Below, piece after piece: positions 8,354-18,025 of a DNA stretch of 64,000 bases. The notes below the pieces were generated by a model. The model worked only from the letters and a program-made list of their open reading frames with translations. It was not told the DNA's origin and ran no database searches. Origin of the DNA: Azospirillum sp. TSH100 (GTDB lineage Bacteria; Pseudomonadota; Alphaproteobacteria; Azospirillales; Azospirillaceae); contig NZ_CP039635.1 of NCBI RefSeq assembly GCF_004923295.1, forward strand, positions 268,501 through 332,500. Direction: 5' to 3'. Numbering within the stretch: position 1 is the first letter of the stretch; every line of letters starts with the position of its first letter. Position numbers and translations under genes: made by a program.

Positions 8354-8391
8354 CCCCTCTCCCCCCTGGGGAGAGGGTCGGGGTGAGGGGG
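8354..8391. repeat. REP-like palindromic element, copy 1
   Basis: A 38-base element: arm CCCCTCTCCCC, short spacer, arm GGGGAGAGGG, then tail TCGGGGTGAGGGGG. Transcribed, it would form a strong GC hairpin just after the binding-protein stop codon. Near-identical units are at 8457-8493 (opposite orientation) and 24250-24287. Confidence 0.8.
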
Positions 8392-8456
8392 ACGCATAGG
8401 GTGGATTGCCGAGAATGATCGCAGCGTCTCAATTCTTGTAAGTCCTCGCAACGTGC

Positions 8457-8493
8457 CCCCCTCACCCTAACCCTCTCCCCGGGGGGAGAGGGG
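8457..8493. repeat. REP-like palindromic element, copy 2 (inverted)
   Basis: A 37-base copy of the element at 8354-8391 in opposite orientation: CCCCCTCACCCTAACCC followed by the arms TCTCCCC and GGGGAGA. With copy 1 it forms an inverted pair about 65 bases apart between the binding-protein and first permease genes. This arrangement can pair across the whole intergenic region. Confidence 0.8.
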
Positions 8494-8514
8494 ATTCTCT
8501 TTGGGACCGCAACC

Positions 8515-9456
8515 ATGCTCGTTTACATCGTCCGCCGGTTCGCCGGCATGATGGTCGTCATGCTGCTCGTCGCCATGGTGGTCTTCCTGATCGCCCGCGT
8601 CGTGCCGGGCGATCCCGCCGCCGTCATGCTGGGGTCCTCCGCCACGCCGGAGGACATCGCGGCGCTGCGCGGCCGGCTCGGGCTCGACGAGCCGCTGCTG
8701 ACGCAGTTCCTGCTCTATCTCGGGCAGATCGTCCGCTTCGACTTGGGCGAGTCCATCTTCCTCAACCGCCCGGTGGCGCAGGCGCTGGCGGAACGGTCGG
8801 AGCTGACCGGGCTGCTGACCATGATGTCTGTCGGCATCGCCATGCTGATCGGCGTGCCGGTCGGCATCCTGTCGGCGGCCAAGCGCGGCGGTCTGGTCGA
8901 CCAGACCGCGGTCGGGCTCGCCATGCTGGCCGCCAGCATTCCCAGCTTCTGGATCGGGCTGACGCTGATCAAGTATCTGGCGGTCGACCATGCCTGGTTC
9001 CCGGTCGCCGGCTACGGCCCGCCCGACGCCGATCTGCTGGAGCGCATGCGCCATCTGGTGCTGCCGGCCATAGCACTCGGCATTCCGAACTCGGCGCTGA
9101 TCCTGCGCTTTACCCGCACCAGCATGCTGGACGTGATGAGCCACGATTACGTCCGCACCGCGCGGGCCAAGGGGTTGCCGCCGCTGGTCGTCGTGCTGAA
9201 GCATGCGCTGCGCAACGCGATGATCCCGATCCTGACGGTGATCGGCCTGACCACCGCGGTGATGATCGCCGGCGCCATCGTGACGGAAACGGTGTTCGGC
9301 CTGCCCGGCGTCGGCAACCTGATCGTCTCGGCCGTGCTGCGCCGCGACTATCCGGTGATCCAGGGCGCCCTGCTGGTGGTGTCCGCCATCTATGTGCTGA
9401 TCAACCTGACGGTCGACCTGCTCTATGCCGTGGTCGATCCTCGGGTCCGTTATTGA
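8515..9456 (+). CDS. Peptide ABC transporter permease, DppB type
   Basis: A 313-residue inner-membrane permease with about six transmembrane segments, beginning with the family signature MLVYIVRRFAGMMVVMLLV. The cytoplasmic EAA loop that contacts the ATPases is present ([33 protein letters not shown], about residues 203-235). It pairs with the DppC-type permease that starts 15 bases after its stop. The operon context points to D-peptide or N-acyl-D-amino-acid uptake; specificity is set by the binding protein, so this is inference. Confidence 0.92.
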   Translation: MLVYIVRRFAGMMVVMLLVAMVVFLIARVVPGDPAAVMLGSSATPEDIAALRGRLGLDEPLLTQFLLYLGQIVRFDLGESIFLNRPVAQALAERSELTGLLTMMSVGIAMLIGVPVGILSAAKRGGLVDQTAVGLAMLAASIPSFWIGLTLIKYLAVDHAWFPVAGYGPPDADLLERMRHLVLPAIALGIPNSALILRFTRTSMLDVMSHDYVRTARAKGLPPLVVVLKHALRNAMIPILTVIGLTTAVMIAGAIVTETVFGLPGVGNLIVSAVLRRDYPVIQGALLVVSAIYVLINLTVDLLYAVVDPRVRY

Positions 9457-9470
9457 GAGGGAGGGTTTCC

Positions 9471-10391
9471 ATGGCAAGCGTCCCCGCCGGTCACGGCAGC
9501 GTCCCCCTTCCCTCCTCCGCCCCCTCCTCCAATGAGGCCGGGGGCAGCCGGTCGCCGGCCGCCCTGCTGCTGCGCCAGCTGTTCCGCCGCCGGCTGGTGG
9601 TGCTGTCCTTCCTGATCATGCTGGCGATCCTGGCGGTGGCGCTGCTGGCGCCGTGGATCACCCCGTTCAACCCGATGAAGATGGACATCCTCGGCCGGCT
9701 GAAGCCGCCGACCGCCGCCCACTGGTTCGGCACCGACGAGTATGGCCGCGACGTGCTGTCCCGCGTGATGCTGGGCGCCCGGCTGTCGCTGCTGGTCGGG
9801 CTGCTGGTCGTGGTGGTGGCGACGCTGCTCGGTACGCTGCTGGGGCTGGCGGCCGGCTATATCCGGCCGCTCGACGGCCTGCTGATGCGGCTGACCGACG
9901 CGCTGATGGCCTTCCCGGACATCCTGCTCGCCATCGCCTTCATGGCGGCGCTGGGGCCGTCGCTCTACAACGTCGTGCTGGCGCTCGGCATCGTCTACAC
10001 CCCGCGCGTCGCCCGCGTGGTGCGCGCCGCCTGCCTCGTGGTGCGCGAAATGCCCTTCATCGAGGCGGCGACGGCGCTCGGCGCGTCGACCCCGCGCATC
10101 GTCTTCCTGCACATCCTGCCCAACCTGATGTCGCCGATCCTGGTGCAGGCCACCTTCATCTTCGCCTACGCCATCCTGACGGAGGCGGCGCTGTCCTTCC
10201 TCGGCGTCGGCGTGCCGCCGACCACGCCCACCTGGGGCAACATGATCGCCAGCGCCCAGCAGTATTTCCAGCAGGCCGACTGGCTGATCCTGTTCCCCGG
10301 CTGCGCCATCGTCCTGACCGTGCTGTCGCTCCAGATCGTCGGCGACGGGCTGCGCGACGCGCTCGACCCCCGGCTCCAGAATGCGAAGTGA
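9471..10391 (+). CDS. Peptide ABC transporter permease, DppC type
   Basis: A 306-residue permease of the DppC/OppC family with the N-terminal OppC_N-like helix (VVLSFLIMLAILAVALLAPWI) and the characteristic HWFGTDEYGRDVLSR motif. The EAA loop (FIEAATALGASTPRIVFLHILPNL) is intact. The ATG at 9471 is chosen for its AGGGAGG site; an in-frame ATG at 9453 overlaps the previous stop. It forms the membrane channel with the upstream DppB-type protein, and its stop is followed one base later by the D-aminoacylase start. Confidence 0.92.
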   Translation: MASVPAGHGSVPLPSSAPSSNEAGGSRSPAALLLRQLFRRRLVVLSFLIMLAILAVALLAPWITPFNPMKMDILGRLKPPTAAHWFGTDEYGRDVLSRVMLGARLSLLVGLLVVVVATLLGTLLGLAAGYIRPLDGLLMRLTDALMAFPDILLAIAFMAALGPSLYNVVLALGIVYTPRVARVVRAACLVVREMPFIEAATALGASTPRIVFLHILPNLMSPILVQATFIFAYAILTEAALSFLGVGVPPTTPTWGNMIASAQQYFQQADWLILFPGCAIVLTVLSLQIVGDGLRDALDPRLQNAK

Positions 10392-10392
10392 G

Positions 10393-11997
10393 ATGACCGA
10401 TACCCTTCTCATCAAGGGCGCCCGCGTCATCGACGGCACCGGCGCCCCCTGGTTCCCGGCCGACGTGCTGGTGGAGCGCGGACGCATCGCCGCAATCGGC
10501 CCGATGCTCGACGCGCCGGACGCCGAGCCGCTGGAGGCGCAGGGCCGCTTCCTCGCCCCCGGCTTCATCGACGCCCATTGCCACGACGACCTGATCCAGC
10601 TGCGCCAGCCCGGCCGGCCGGAGAAGGTGGCGCAGGGCGTCAGCACCGTGGTGGTCGGCAACTGCTCCTTCGGGCTCTACCCGCAGAGCCCGGACAGCGG
10701 CGACCGCTTGCGCGAGCATTTCGGCAACCTGCTGGGCACGGTGTCGGACCAGGAGACCTTCGCCGATTTCGCCGGCTACCGCGCGGCGCTCGACGGGCGC
10801 GGCACCGCCATCAACCTCGTCTCGCTGGTCGGGCACGCCGCCCTGCGCCTCGCCGTCATGGGCTGGCAGAACCGCGCCGCCACCGCCGATGAGCGCGAGG
10901 CGATGGCCGCCCTGCTGGCCGACCAGCTGCGCCAGGGCGCGCACGGCCTGTCGCTCGGCCTCGTCTATCCGCCGAGCGCCTGGGCAGACCGCGCCGAGCT
11001 GGTGCGGCTGGCCGAGGTGGTGGCGGAGCATGGCGCGCTGCTGACCGCCCATGTCCGCTCCTACGAGGGCGGGCTGATCGCTTCGGTGGACGAGTTCCTC
11101 GATCTGCTGAAGGCCGGCAGGGCGAGCGGCCTGCTCTCCCACCTGCAAGCCGCCGGGAAGCCCTATTGGGGCAGCCTGCCGCGGGCGGTGGAGCGGCTGG
11201 AGATCGCCCGCAAGGGCGGCACCGACGTCAGCTTCGACATGTACCCCTACCCGGCCGGCTCCAGCACCATCCTGCAACTGCTGCCGCCCTCGGCGCTGGC
11301 GGGCGGGGTCGAGGCGCTGCTGGCGCGGATGGCCGATGCCGACGGGCTGGCGGCGCTGCGCCGGGCGGTGGAGGACGGCGAGGCGCCGAACGACACCGGC
11401 TGGGAATCCAAGATCCGCCTGATCGGCTGGGAGAATGTCCGCATCGGCGGCGTCGGCGAGCCGGACCTGCGCACCCTGGAAGGGCTGTCGCTGACCGAAA
11501 TTGCCGAAGTCGCAAAGGAATCGCCCTTCGACACGCTGGTCCGCCTGATCCGTGCCGACCGCGGCCGCACCAACATCGTCATGTTCCAGCTGGCCGAGGC
11601 CGATCTGGAGACCGCGCTGTCGCACCCGCTGCACATGCTGGGCTCCGACGGGCTGCCGCGCGAGACCGGCAAGCCGCACCCCCGCGCCTTCGGCAGCTTC
11701 CCGCGCTATCTCGCCCGCGCGATCAGGGGCGAAGGCGGGCTGGGGCTGGAGGATGCCGTGCGCCACATGACCGCCGTCCCGGCCCAGCGCTTCGGCCTGT
11801 CCGACCGCGGGCTGATCCGGCCGGGCATGGTGGCCGACCTGGCCCTGTTCACCGCCGACGTGGCGGACCGCGCGACCTTCCAGGAGCCGACGCGCCCGCC
11901 CCACGGCATCACCGACGTGCTCGTCGCCGGACAGTTCGTCCTGCGGGACGGTGGGCACACCGGCGCACGTCCGGGCAAGGCCCTGGCCCGCGCCTGA
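10393..11997 (+). CDS. N-acyl-D-amino-acid deacylase (D-aminoacylase)
   Basis: A 534-residue amidohydrolase-superfamily enzyme matching the D-aminoacylase family in length and motifs. The metal-binding HxH is in GFIDAHCHDD (His62, His64) and the cysteine ligand typical of this family is in VVGNCSFG (Cys91). The C-terminal GMVADLALFTADVADRATF closes the beta-sandwich domain seen in the family. It hydrolyses N-acyl-D-amino acids to the D-amino acid plus a fatty or acetic acid in the cytoplasm. The ATG at 10393 directly follows the permease stop (TGAGATG); an in-frame ATG at 10381 lies inside the permease gene. Its presence in the transporter operon is the best clue to the imported substrate. 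D-glutamate-type specificity cannot be excluded. Confidence 0.9.
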   Translation: MTDTLLIKGARVIDGTGAPWFPADVLVERGRIAAIGPMLDAPDAEPLEAQGRFLAPGFIDAHCHDDLIQLRQPGRPEKVAQGVSTVVVGNCSFGLYPQSPDSGDRLREHFGNLLGTVSDQETFADFAGYRAALDGRGTAINLVSLVGHAALRLAVMGWQNRAATADEREAMAALLADQLRQGAHGLSLGLVYPPSAWADRAELVRLAEVVAEHGALLTAHVRSYEGGLIASVDEFLDLLKAGRASGLLSHLQAAGKPYWGSLPRAVERLEIARKGGTDVSFDMYPYPAGSSTILQLLPPSALAGGVEALLARMADADGLAALRRAVEDGEAPNDTGWESKIRLIGWENVRIGGVGEPDLRTLEGLSLTEIAEVAKESPFDTLVRLIRADRGRTNIVMFQLAEADLETALSHPLHMLGSDGLPRETGKPHPRAFGSFPRYLARAIRGEGGLGLEDAVRHMTAVPAQRFGLSDRGLIRPGMVADLALFTADVADRATFQEPTRPPHGITDVLVAGQFVLRDGGHTGARPGKALARA

Positions 11998-12037
11998 CAC
12001 ATTTCAAAACCCCAGTTTCAAAACCAGTGAGGACCGA

Positions 12038-12421
12038 ATGACCAACCGCAAGCCGATTTTCGCCGAGAAGGCGGTGCCGCCCGCCGGCCAGTACAGCCAC
12101 GCCATCGTCGCGAACGGCTTCGTCTATGTGTCGGGCCAGGGGCCGCACCATCCTGAAACCGGCGCCCTGCCCGAGGATTTCGCCGGCGAGGTGCGCCAGA
12201 CCCTGCGCAACCTGGAAATCATCCTGAAGGCTGCCGGCACCGACCTCGCCCATGTGGTGAAGGTCAACAGCTACCTGAGCGACCTCGGCCGCTTCCAGGA
12301 ATACAACGCGCTCTATTCGGAGTTCTTCCCGACCGAGCCGCCGGCCCGCACCACCATCGGCTGCCAGCTGAACAACATCCAGGTCGAAATCGACTGCATC
12401 GCCGTCCTGCCGACGGCTTAA
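12038..12421 (+). CDS. RidA/YjgF-family imine deaminase
   Basis: A 127-residue RidA-type protein of normal length. The expected active-site arginine is in PARTTIGCQL (Arg104), with a following glutamate (Glu117, VEIDCIAVLP). RidA proteins hydrolyse reactive enamine/imine intermediates released by PLP enzymes. That role fits here, because the next gene encodes a PLP-dependent D-amino-acid enzyme. GTGAGGA lies just upstream of the ATG. An operon-specific RidA homologue (Rid2-7 type) rather than the housekeeping one is likely. Confidence 0.9.
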   Translation: MTNRKPIFAEKAVPPAGQYSHAIVANGFVYVSGQGPHHPETGALPEDFAGEVRQTLRNLEIILKAAGTDLAHVVKVNSYLSDLGRFQEYNALYSEFFPTEPPARTTIGCQLNNIQVEIDCIAVLPTA

Positions 12422-12431
12422 CATTCCGGGC

Positions 12432-12454
12432 GGCCGATCCCGCCGGGATCGGCC
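12432..12454. other. Intra-operon hairpin
   Basis: GGCCGATCCC and GGGATCGGCC form a perfect 10-base-pair stem with a three-base loop, between the RidA and D-threonine-aldolase-like genes. The following bases (CCTTTCCTCTT) are only weakly U-rich, so it is more likely an mRNA-processing or attenuating structure than a full terminator. Confidence 0.55.
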
Positions 12455-12485
12455 CCTTTCCTCTTGTCGCCTTTGGAGCGGTCCC

Positions 12486-13544
12486 ATGCGCGTCGACGAA
12501 CTCGACACCCCCGTCCCCGTCATCGACCTCGACCGGGTCGAGCATAACCTGACCAAGATGCAGGCCTATTGCGACCGGCACGGGTTGGCGCTGCGCCCGC
12601 ACATCAAGACCCACAAGCTTCCCCAATTCGCGCTGCGCCAGATCGAGCTGGGCGCCGTCGGCATCACCTGCCAGAAGATCAGTGAAGCGCTGGTGATGGC
12701 CGAGGCTGGCTGCAAAGACATCCTGCTGACCTACCCCATCGTCGGCGCCGCCAAAGTGTCGCCGCTGGCCGAGCTGGCCGGCAAGACCAGGCTGACGGTG
12801 GCGCTCGACAACGCCGTCGCCCTCGACACCGTGGCCGCAGCCGCCGCGCAGGCCGGCGTCGAGATCGGCATTCTCGTGGAGTTCGACAGCGGCGACGGCC
12901 GCTGCGGCGTGCAGACCCCCGACGAGGTGCTGACGCTGGCCCGCCGCGCCGCCGGCAATGGCCTGACCCGCTTCCGCGGCCTGATGACCTACCCGCGCGG
13001 TCCCCGCACCGTGCCCTTCGTCACCGAGACGCGCGCCCTGCTGGACGGCGCCGGCATCGCGGTGGAGACGGTGTCGGTCGGCGGCACCCCCGGCTGCTGG
13101 GACACCCATGAGCTTCCCGGCGTGACCGAACTGCGCGTCGGCACCTACATCTATCACGACCGCGCCACCGTCGGCGCCGGGGTGGCGACGCTGGACGAAT
13201 GCGCCGTGCATGTCCATGCCACCGTGGTCAGCCGCCCGACCCCCGACCGCGCCATTCTGGATTGCGGCAGCAAGACGCTGTCGAGCGACCGCGTCGCCCC
13301 GTCGGTGGGCGAAGGCTTCGGCCTGATCCTCGACTACCCCGACGCGGTGATCGTCCGCGTCAACGAGGAGCATGCGGTGGTCGACCTCAGCAAGAGCGCC
13401 GCGAAGCCGGAGATCGGCGACCGCGTGCGCATCCTGCCCAACCATGTGTGCGTGGTGACCAACCTGCACGACCGCATGGCGATCACCCGCAACGGCGAGG
13501 TCGTCGGCGACTGGCCGGTGCCGGCGCGCGGCTGCACCCGCTGA
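12486..13544 (+). CDS. D-threonine aldolase / D-serine dehydratase-like PLP enzyme
   Basis: A 352-residue fold-type III (alanine-racemase-like) PLP enzyme. The Schiff-base lysine is expected at Lys41 in RPHIKTHKLPQ, and the C-terminal metal-binding pair typical of the D-threonine aldolase/D-serine dehydratase family is His320-x-Cys322 (PNHVCVV). Enzymes of this family act on D-beta-hydroxy amino acids, either cleaving them to glycine plus aldehyde or dehydrating D-serine. In this operon it would consume D-amino acids freed by the D-aminoacylase. GGAG lies seven bases before the ATG. Which of the two reactions it performs cannot be told from sequence alone. Confidence 0.85.
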   Translation: MRVDELDTPVPVIDLDRVEHNLTKMQAYCDRHGLALRPHIKTHKLPQFALRQIELGAVGITCQKISEALVMAEAGCKDILLTYPIVGAAKVSPLAELAGKTRLTVALDNAVALDTVAAAAAQAGVEIGILVEFDSGDGRCGVQTPDEVLTLARRAAGNGLTRFRGLMTYPRGPRTVPFVTETRALLDGAGIAVETVSVGGTPGCWDTHELPGVTELRVGTYIYHDRATVGAGVATLDECAVHVHATVVSRPTPDRAILDCGSKTLSSDRVAPSVGEGFGLILDYPDAVIVRVNEEHAVVDLSKSAAKPEIGDRVRILPNHVCVVTNLHDRMAITRNGEVVGDWPVPARGCTR

Positions 13545-13565
13545 CTTCAAATCCGGGATCCCGTC

Positions 13566-14566
<1,001 letters not shown>

Positions 14567-14570
<4 letters not shown>

Positions 14571-15568
14571 GCATCGATACCGCTACCGAACAGCCCCTGT
14601 TGAGCGTCCGCAATCTGGAAAAGCGCTTTGCGGTGCGCGGCGGGCTGCTGCAACGGCCGGTCGGCTGGGTGAAGGCGGTGGACGACCTGTCCTTCGACCT
14701 GAACCGCGGCGAGGTGCTGGGGCTGGTCGGCGAATCCGGATCGGGCAAGACCACCGCCGGGCGCAGCATCCTGCGGCTGATCGAGCCGACCGGCGGCTCC
14801 ATCCGCTTCAACGGGCAGGAGATCACCGGCCTGGGCACGGCGGAGATGCGGGCGCAGCGCCGCCGCATGCAGATCGTCTTCCAGGACCCCTATGCCAGCC
14901 TCGACCCGCGCCAGCGCGTGCGCGAGGTGATCGGCGAGGCCCTGACGATCCACGGCATCGGCACCCGCGCCGACCGCCGCGACCGCGTGGCGGCGCTGCT
15001 GGAGAAGGTGGGCCTGAGCGCCGACGCCATGGACCGTTTCCCGCACGAATTCTCCGGCGGCCAGCGCCAGCGCATCGGCATCGCCCGCGCGCTGGCGGTG
15101 GAACCCGACTTCATCGTCGCGGACGAGCCGGTGTCGGCGCTCGACGTCTCGGTGCAGGCGCAGGTGGTCAACCTGCTGGGCGATTTGCAGCGCGAGCTGG
15201 GGCTGGCGGTGCTGTTCATCGCCCATGATCTGGCGGTGGTGCGCTACATCAGCGACCGGGTGGCGGTGATGTATCTCGGCCGCCTGATGGAGATCGCACC
15301 GAGCGACAGCCTCTACGAGCGTCCGCGTCACCCCTACACCATGGCCCTGCTGTCGGCCGCCCCCGACCCGGACCCCGACGCGCCGAAGACCCGCATGCTG
15401 CTGGAGGGCGACGTGCCGAGCCCGATGAACCCGCCGTCCGGCTGCGTCTTCCGGACACGGTGTCCGTTCGCGCTGACGGCTTGTGCGGAGCCGGAGGCCC
15501 GGGCGCTGCGGGAGGTGGCGCCGGGGCATTCGGTGGCGTGCATTCGGGATGATGTGGGGGTGGGGTGA
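14567..15568 (+). CDS. Peptide ABC transporter ATPase, DppF type
   Basis: A 333-residue ABC ATPase forming the heterodimer with the DppD-type protein. Walker A GESGSGKT begins near residue 55, the signature is FSGGQRQR, Walker B is [12 protein letters not shown], and the C-terminal [17 protein letters not shown] extension is the usual one. It is the last gene of the IclR-divergent operon. Immediately after its stop the base composition changes abruptly to AT-rich at the island boundary, and no intrinsic terminator is seen. Confidence 0.93.
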
Positions 15569-15662
15569 GGGGGAAGCATAAATCAAAATTTCTCATCAAC
15601 ATTATGATATCACAATGCATCCCAGATATTATTAGCATGATTAATTCTATTTCCATTAAGAT

Positions 15663-17273
15663 TTACTGAGGAAATTTTAGCTCAAATAGAAGACTTAGAA
15701 CTCTTTCAATAACCTTACGGTAGTCAGAGATTTGGGTATCCGTAATCTGCTGAGTTGCCCGTTCGTGGATGAGAGAGTTTCTAAGGCCGTAGTAGTGATC
15801 AATCTTATTCAGAAGCATAGGAGATAGGTTTATGTGGGGCTGCACCTCCTTGATGACTGCCTTGCGACCTTGTTCAAATAGGCTTGCGATATGGCTATTT
15901 TTATACTTATTAGCAGGAAATAGATCAGATCTAGCGACAATAAATTCTTTCAGAGCTATCTCAAAATTACTGTCCAAAAGTATCAAAGCAATACGGTTTC
16001 TAGTATCTATCTTTTGTCTACTGATTAAATCCACCATGCCCATGGCCTCTATTAATCCAATTGTCCACGGCTGAGAATCTATCTTCTTTTTGTTTCTTTC
16101 TTTTAACTCTTGGACGCGCGGCAATTTGCGTGTACGTGGCAATTGGGGTAAGACCATACGCCGTTTTACTTCCACGTCCTCAGGATCAACATCCTCCACA
16201 GAACCAGCAGTATAAGGATACACCTCTTGATCCCACTGCTTCTTTAATCGACGCGAAAGAGATGTATAATAACTTACCAGATTTATAAGAGTGGGTCGCA
16301 ATTGGAGAAATGCTTCGTGACTATAATTTATCCCACTTTTGCTGCTAGTCAACGGCATCAATTCAGAAGGGCCTTGAATATCTACAATAACCCTACACAG
16401 AGACGCATCCGGGTGAGGAACGCCAGCCTCTCCAGAAACATAATACCCAACATCACGCACTTTTAATTCTCTGACAATTAATCTATTATTGCAATAAAAA
16501 TACACACCATAATTTTCTGCTTCGGGGTTTCTATCAAGAATTAGTCCTGCCTCTATTGTAACATTCAGACTCTTACCATCGATAGGAAAAACATCGAAAT
16601 TTGTACGCCTTGGCTCGAAGCTAGGAGGAAATGCCCACAAATTGAACATGGTAGGCTCAACTTTTTGCCTATTTATTGTGATGGAACATCCTTTACGAAT
16701 AAACCAGCCATAAGTTGCGCAAAGATGATCATAAAGTGACTTAACGTCATCTTCAGACATTCTTTGGCGAAGCTGAGATATAGTTACACTTGTAGTACCA
16801 GGATCGACATCTGGAATTTCGTAGACAGCGAGGAACCAATCATCGTTCGCCAACCAATCCTTTGTTATATCTATCTGTATGCTCTTTTCTTTTTTGTATC
16901 GGGTGCGGATTTCAACAAGCTCTCCCAATGCAACGCCTGCACGCTTACCGCCCACGCCAAATGTTCCGATAACATCTTTCGATGATCTATTTCGCGATGC
17001 GCCCGGCGCAATTAATAACCGCAACTGATCTTCACGAACGCCACCCGCATCATCTAATACAGAAATAATCTGACGGGAATCGTCTAAAACAACTTGCACG
17101 TTGAGCGGTCGTTTCCTGCCGCTTTCTGTCCACAAATCAATGGCATTATCAACCAGCTCACACAGCCCTGTACGAAGATCATAATCACTAATAATTGATA
17201 AGAAGAGCCGCTTTTCAGGCGTGCCGTCGATAACCTCAAGTTGCTGCTTATGCGATACGCCCGCCAAAATCAT
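15663..17273 (-). CDS. GHKL (Hsp90/MORC-type) ATPase with C-terminal HEPN-like domain; defence candidate
   Basis: A 536-residue protein that I cannot assign to a named family. The N-terminal part is a GHKL ATPase: N-box ELVDNAID (Glu39-Asp46, Mg-binding Asn43), G1 box DDAGG (74-78) and G2 box GTFGVGGKR (103-111). A transducer-like middle domain reaches about residue 330. A basic linker with KKK (about 380-405) leads to a helical C-terminal domain ending in YYGLRNSLIHERAT. Arg498-Asn499-x3-His503 fits the RN-x3-H (Rx4H) catalytic motif of HEPN ribonucleases. GHKL plus HEPN suggests an ATP-gated RNA-cleaving abortive-infection protein, but this is inference; a regulatory MORC-like protein is the alternative. 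The gene is strongly AT-rich unlike all neighbours (bases 16441-16500 hold 16 G/C; 15481-15540 hold 47), a clear sign of horizontal transfer. It stands alone between two convergent metabolic operons. Confidence 0.75.
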   Translation of the reverse strand: MILAGVSHKQQLEVIDGTPEKRLFLSIISDYDLRTGLCELVDNAIDLWTESGRKRPLNVQVVLDDSRQIISVLDDAGGVREDQLRLLIAPGASRNRSSKDVIGTFGVGGKRAGVALGELVEIRTRYKKEKSIQIDITKDWLANDDWFLAVYEIPDVDPGTTSVTISQLRQRMSEDDVKSLYDHLCATYGWFIRKGCSITINRQKVEPTMFNLWAFPPSFEPRRTNFDVFPIDGKSLNVTIEAGLILDRNPEAENYGVYFYCNNRLIVRELKVRDVGYYVSGEAGVPHPDASLCRVIVDIQGPSELMPLTSSKSGINYSHEAFLQLRPTLINLVSYYTSLSRRLKKQWDQEVYPYTAGSVEDVDPEDVEVKRRMVLPQLPRTRKLPRVQELKERNKKKIDSQPWTIGLIEAMGMVDLISRQKIDTRNRIALILLDSNFEIALKEFIVARSDLFPANKYKNSHIASLFEQGRKAVIKEVQPHINLSPMLLNKIDHYYGLRNSLIHERATQQITDTQISDYRKVIERVLSLLFELKFPQ

Positions 17274-17356
17274 TCTCCCACAAACAATTCGCCCTTATTG
17301 TATCACGCGCATAGGTAATATGTAATCCACTGCATGCTTGCACTTCTAATTTTCCC

Positions 17357-17386
17357 TTATTAGATTTCATTTAATGCCTTATGCAA
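17357..17386 (-). promoter_or_regulatory. Candidate sigma70 promoter of the GHKL-HEPN gene
   Basis: Reading leftwards, TTGCAT (17386-17381) and TAATAA (17362-17357) are separated by 18 bases, about 85 bases upstream of the ATG at 17273. The surrounding 190 bases (17274-17461) are AT-rich and hold no gene. The match is moderate and AT-rich DNA gives such matches by chance. Confidence 0.35.
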
Positions 17387-17461
17387 TCTCTAGTCTGCAT
17401 TCCTTGAGGCACAATCTGCCTTGGCATATTTGCTTCGACGCAACATCGATATACCAAAACC

Positions 17462-17941
17462 TCACCCCCTCCGCGCCGCCTCAATCGCCGCCACGTCGAT
17501 CTTCGTCATCCCCATCATCGCCTCGAACGCCCGCTTGGCCTCCTCTCCGCCCGCCGCCAGCGCATCGGTCAGCACGCGGGGCGTGATCTGCCAGGAGATG
17601 CCCCAGCGGTCTTTGCACCAGCCGCAGGCGCTCTCCTGGCCGCCGTTGCTGGTGATGGCGGTCCAATAGCGGTCGGTCTCCTCCTGGTCGTCGGTGGCGA
17701 TCTGGAACGAGAAGGCCTCGCTGTGGGTGAAGGCCGGGCCGCCGTTCAGGCCGAGGCAGGGGAGGCCGGCGACGGTGAACTCGACCGTCAGCACGTCGCC
17801 CGCCTTGCCGGACGGGTAGTCGGCGGGGGCGCGGTGGACGGCGGTCACCGCGCTGTCGGGGAAGGTCTCGGTGTAGAAGCGGGCGGCGGCCTCGGCGTCC
17901 TTGTCGAACCAGAGGCAGATCGTGGTCTTGGCGACGGCCAT
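17462..17941 (-). CDS. VOC-superfamily protein, PhnB/3-demethylubiquinone-methyltransferase-like
   Basis: A 159-residue glyoxalase-fold protein of the PhnB-like group: TTICLWFDKDAEAAARFYTETFPDS at the N-terminus and the family's GGQESACGWCKDRWGISWQITPRVL segment. The domain name (3-dmu-9_3-mt) is historical; no methyltransferase site is present and the substrate is unknown. AAAGGA lies six bases before the ATG. Its stop codon marks the right-hand edge of the AT-rich island, as GC content returns to normal within the gene. Confidence 0.88.
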   Translation of the reverse strand: MAVAKTTICLWFDKDAEAAARFYTETFPDSAVTAVHRAPADYPSGKAGDVLTVEFTVAGLPCLGLNGGPAFTHSEAFSFQIATDDQEETDRYWTAITSNGGQESACGWCKDRWGISWQITPRVLTDALAAGGEEAKRAFEAMMGMTKIDVAAIEAARRG

Positions 17942-18025
17942 GGCGGATCCTTTCGCGCTGGAACCGAACCGGCCGGGCGCGGGGTCGAACGGGCCGGCCC
18001 CTCCCGGCCCGACACCATAGCGTGT

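Noticed and set aside
15569..17461. Insertion sequence or prophage remnant as source of the AT-rich island
   Set aside because: No transposase, integrase or terminal inverted repeats of IS type are seen, and the nearest tRNA gene is about 27 kb away.
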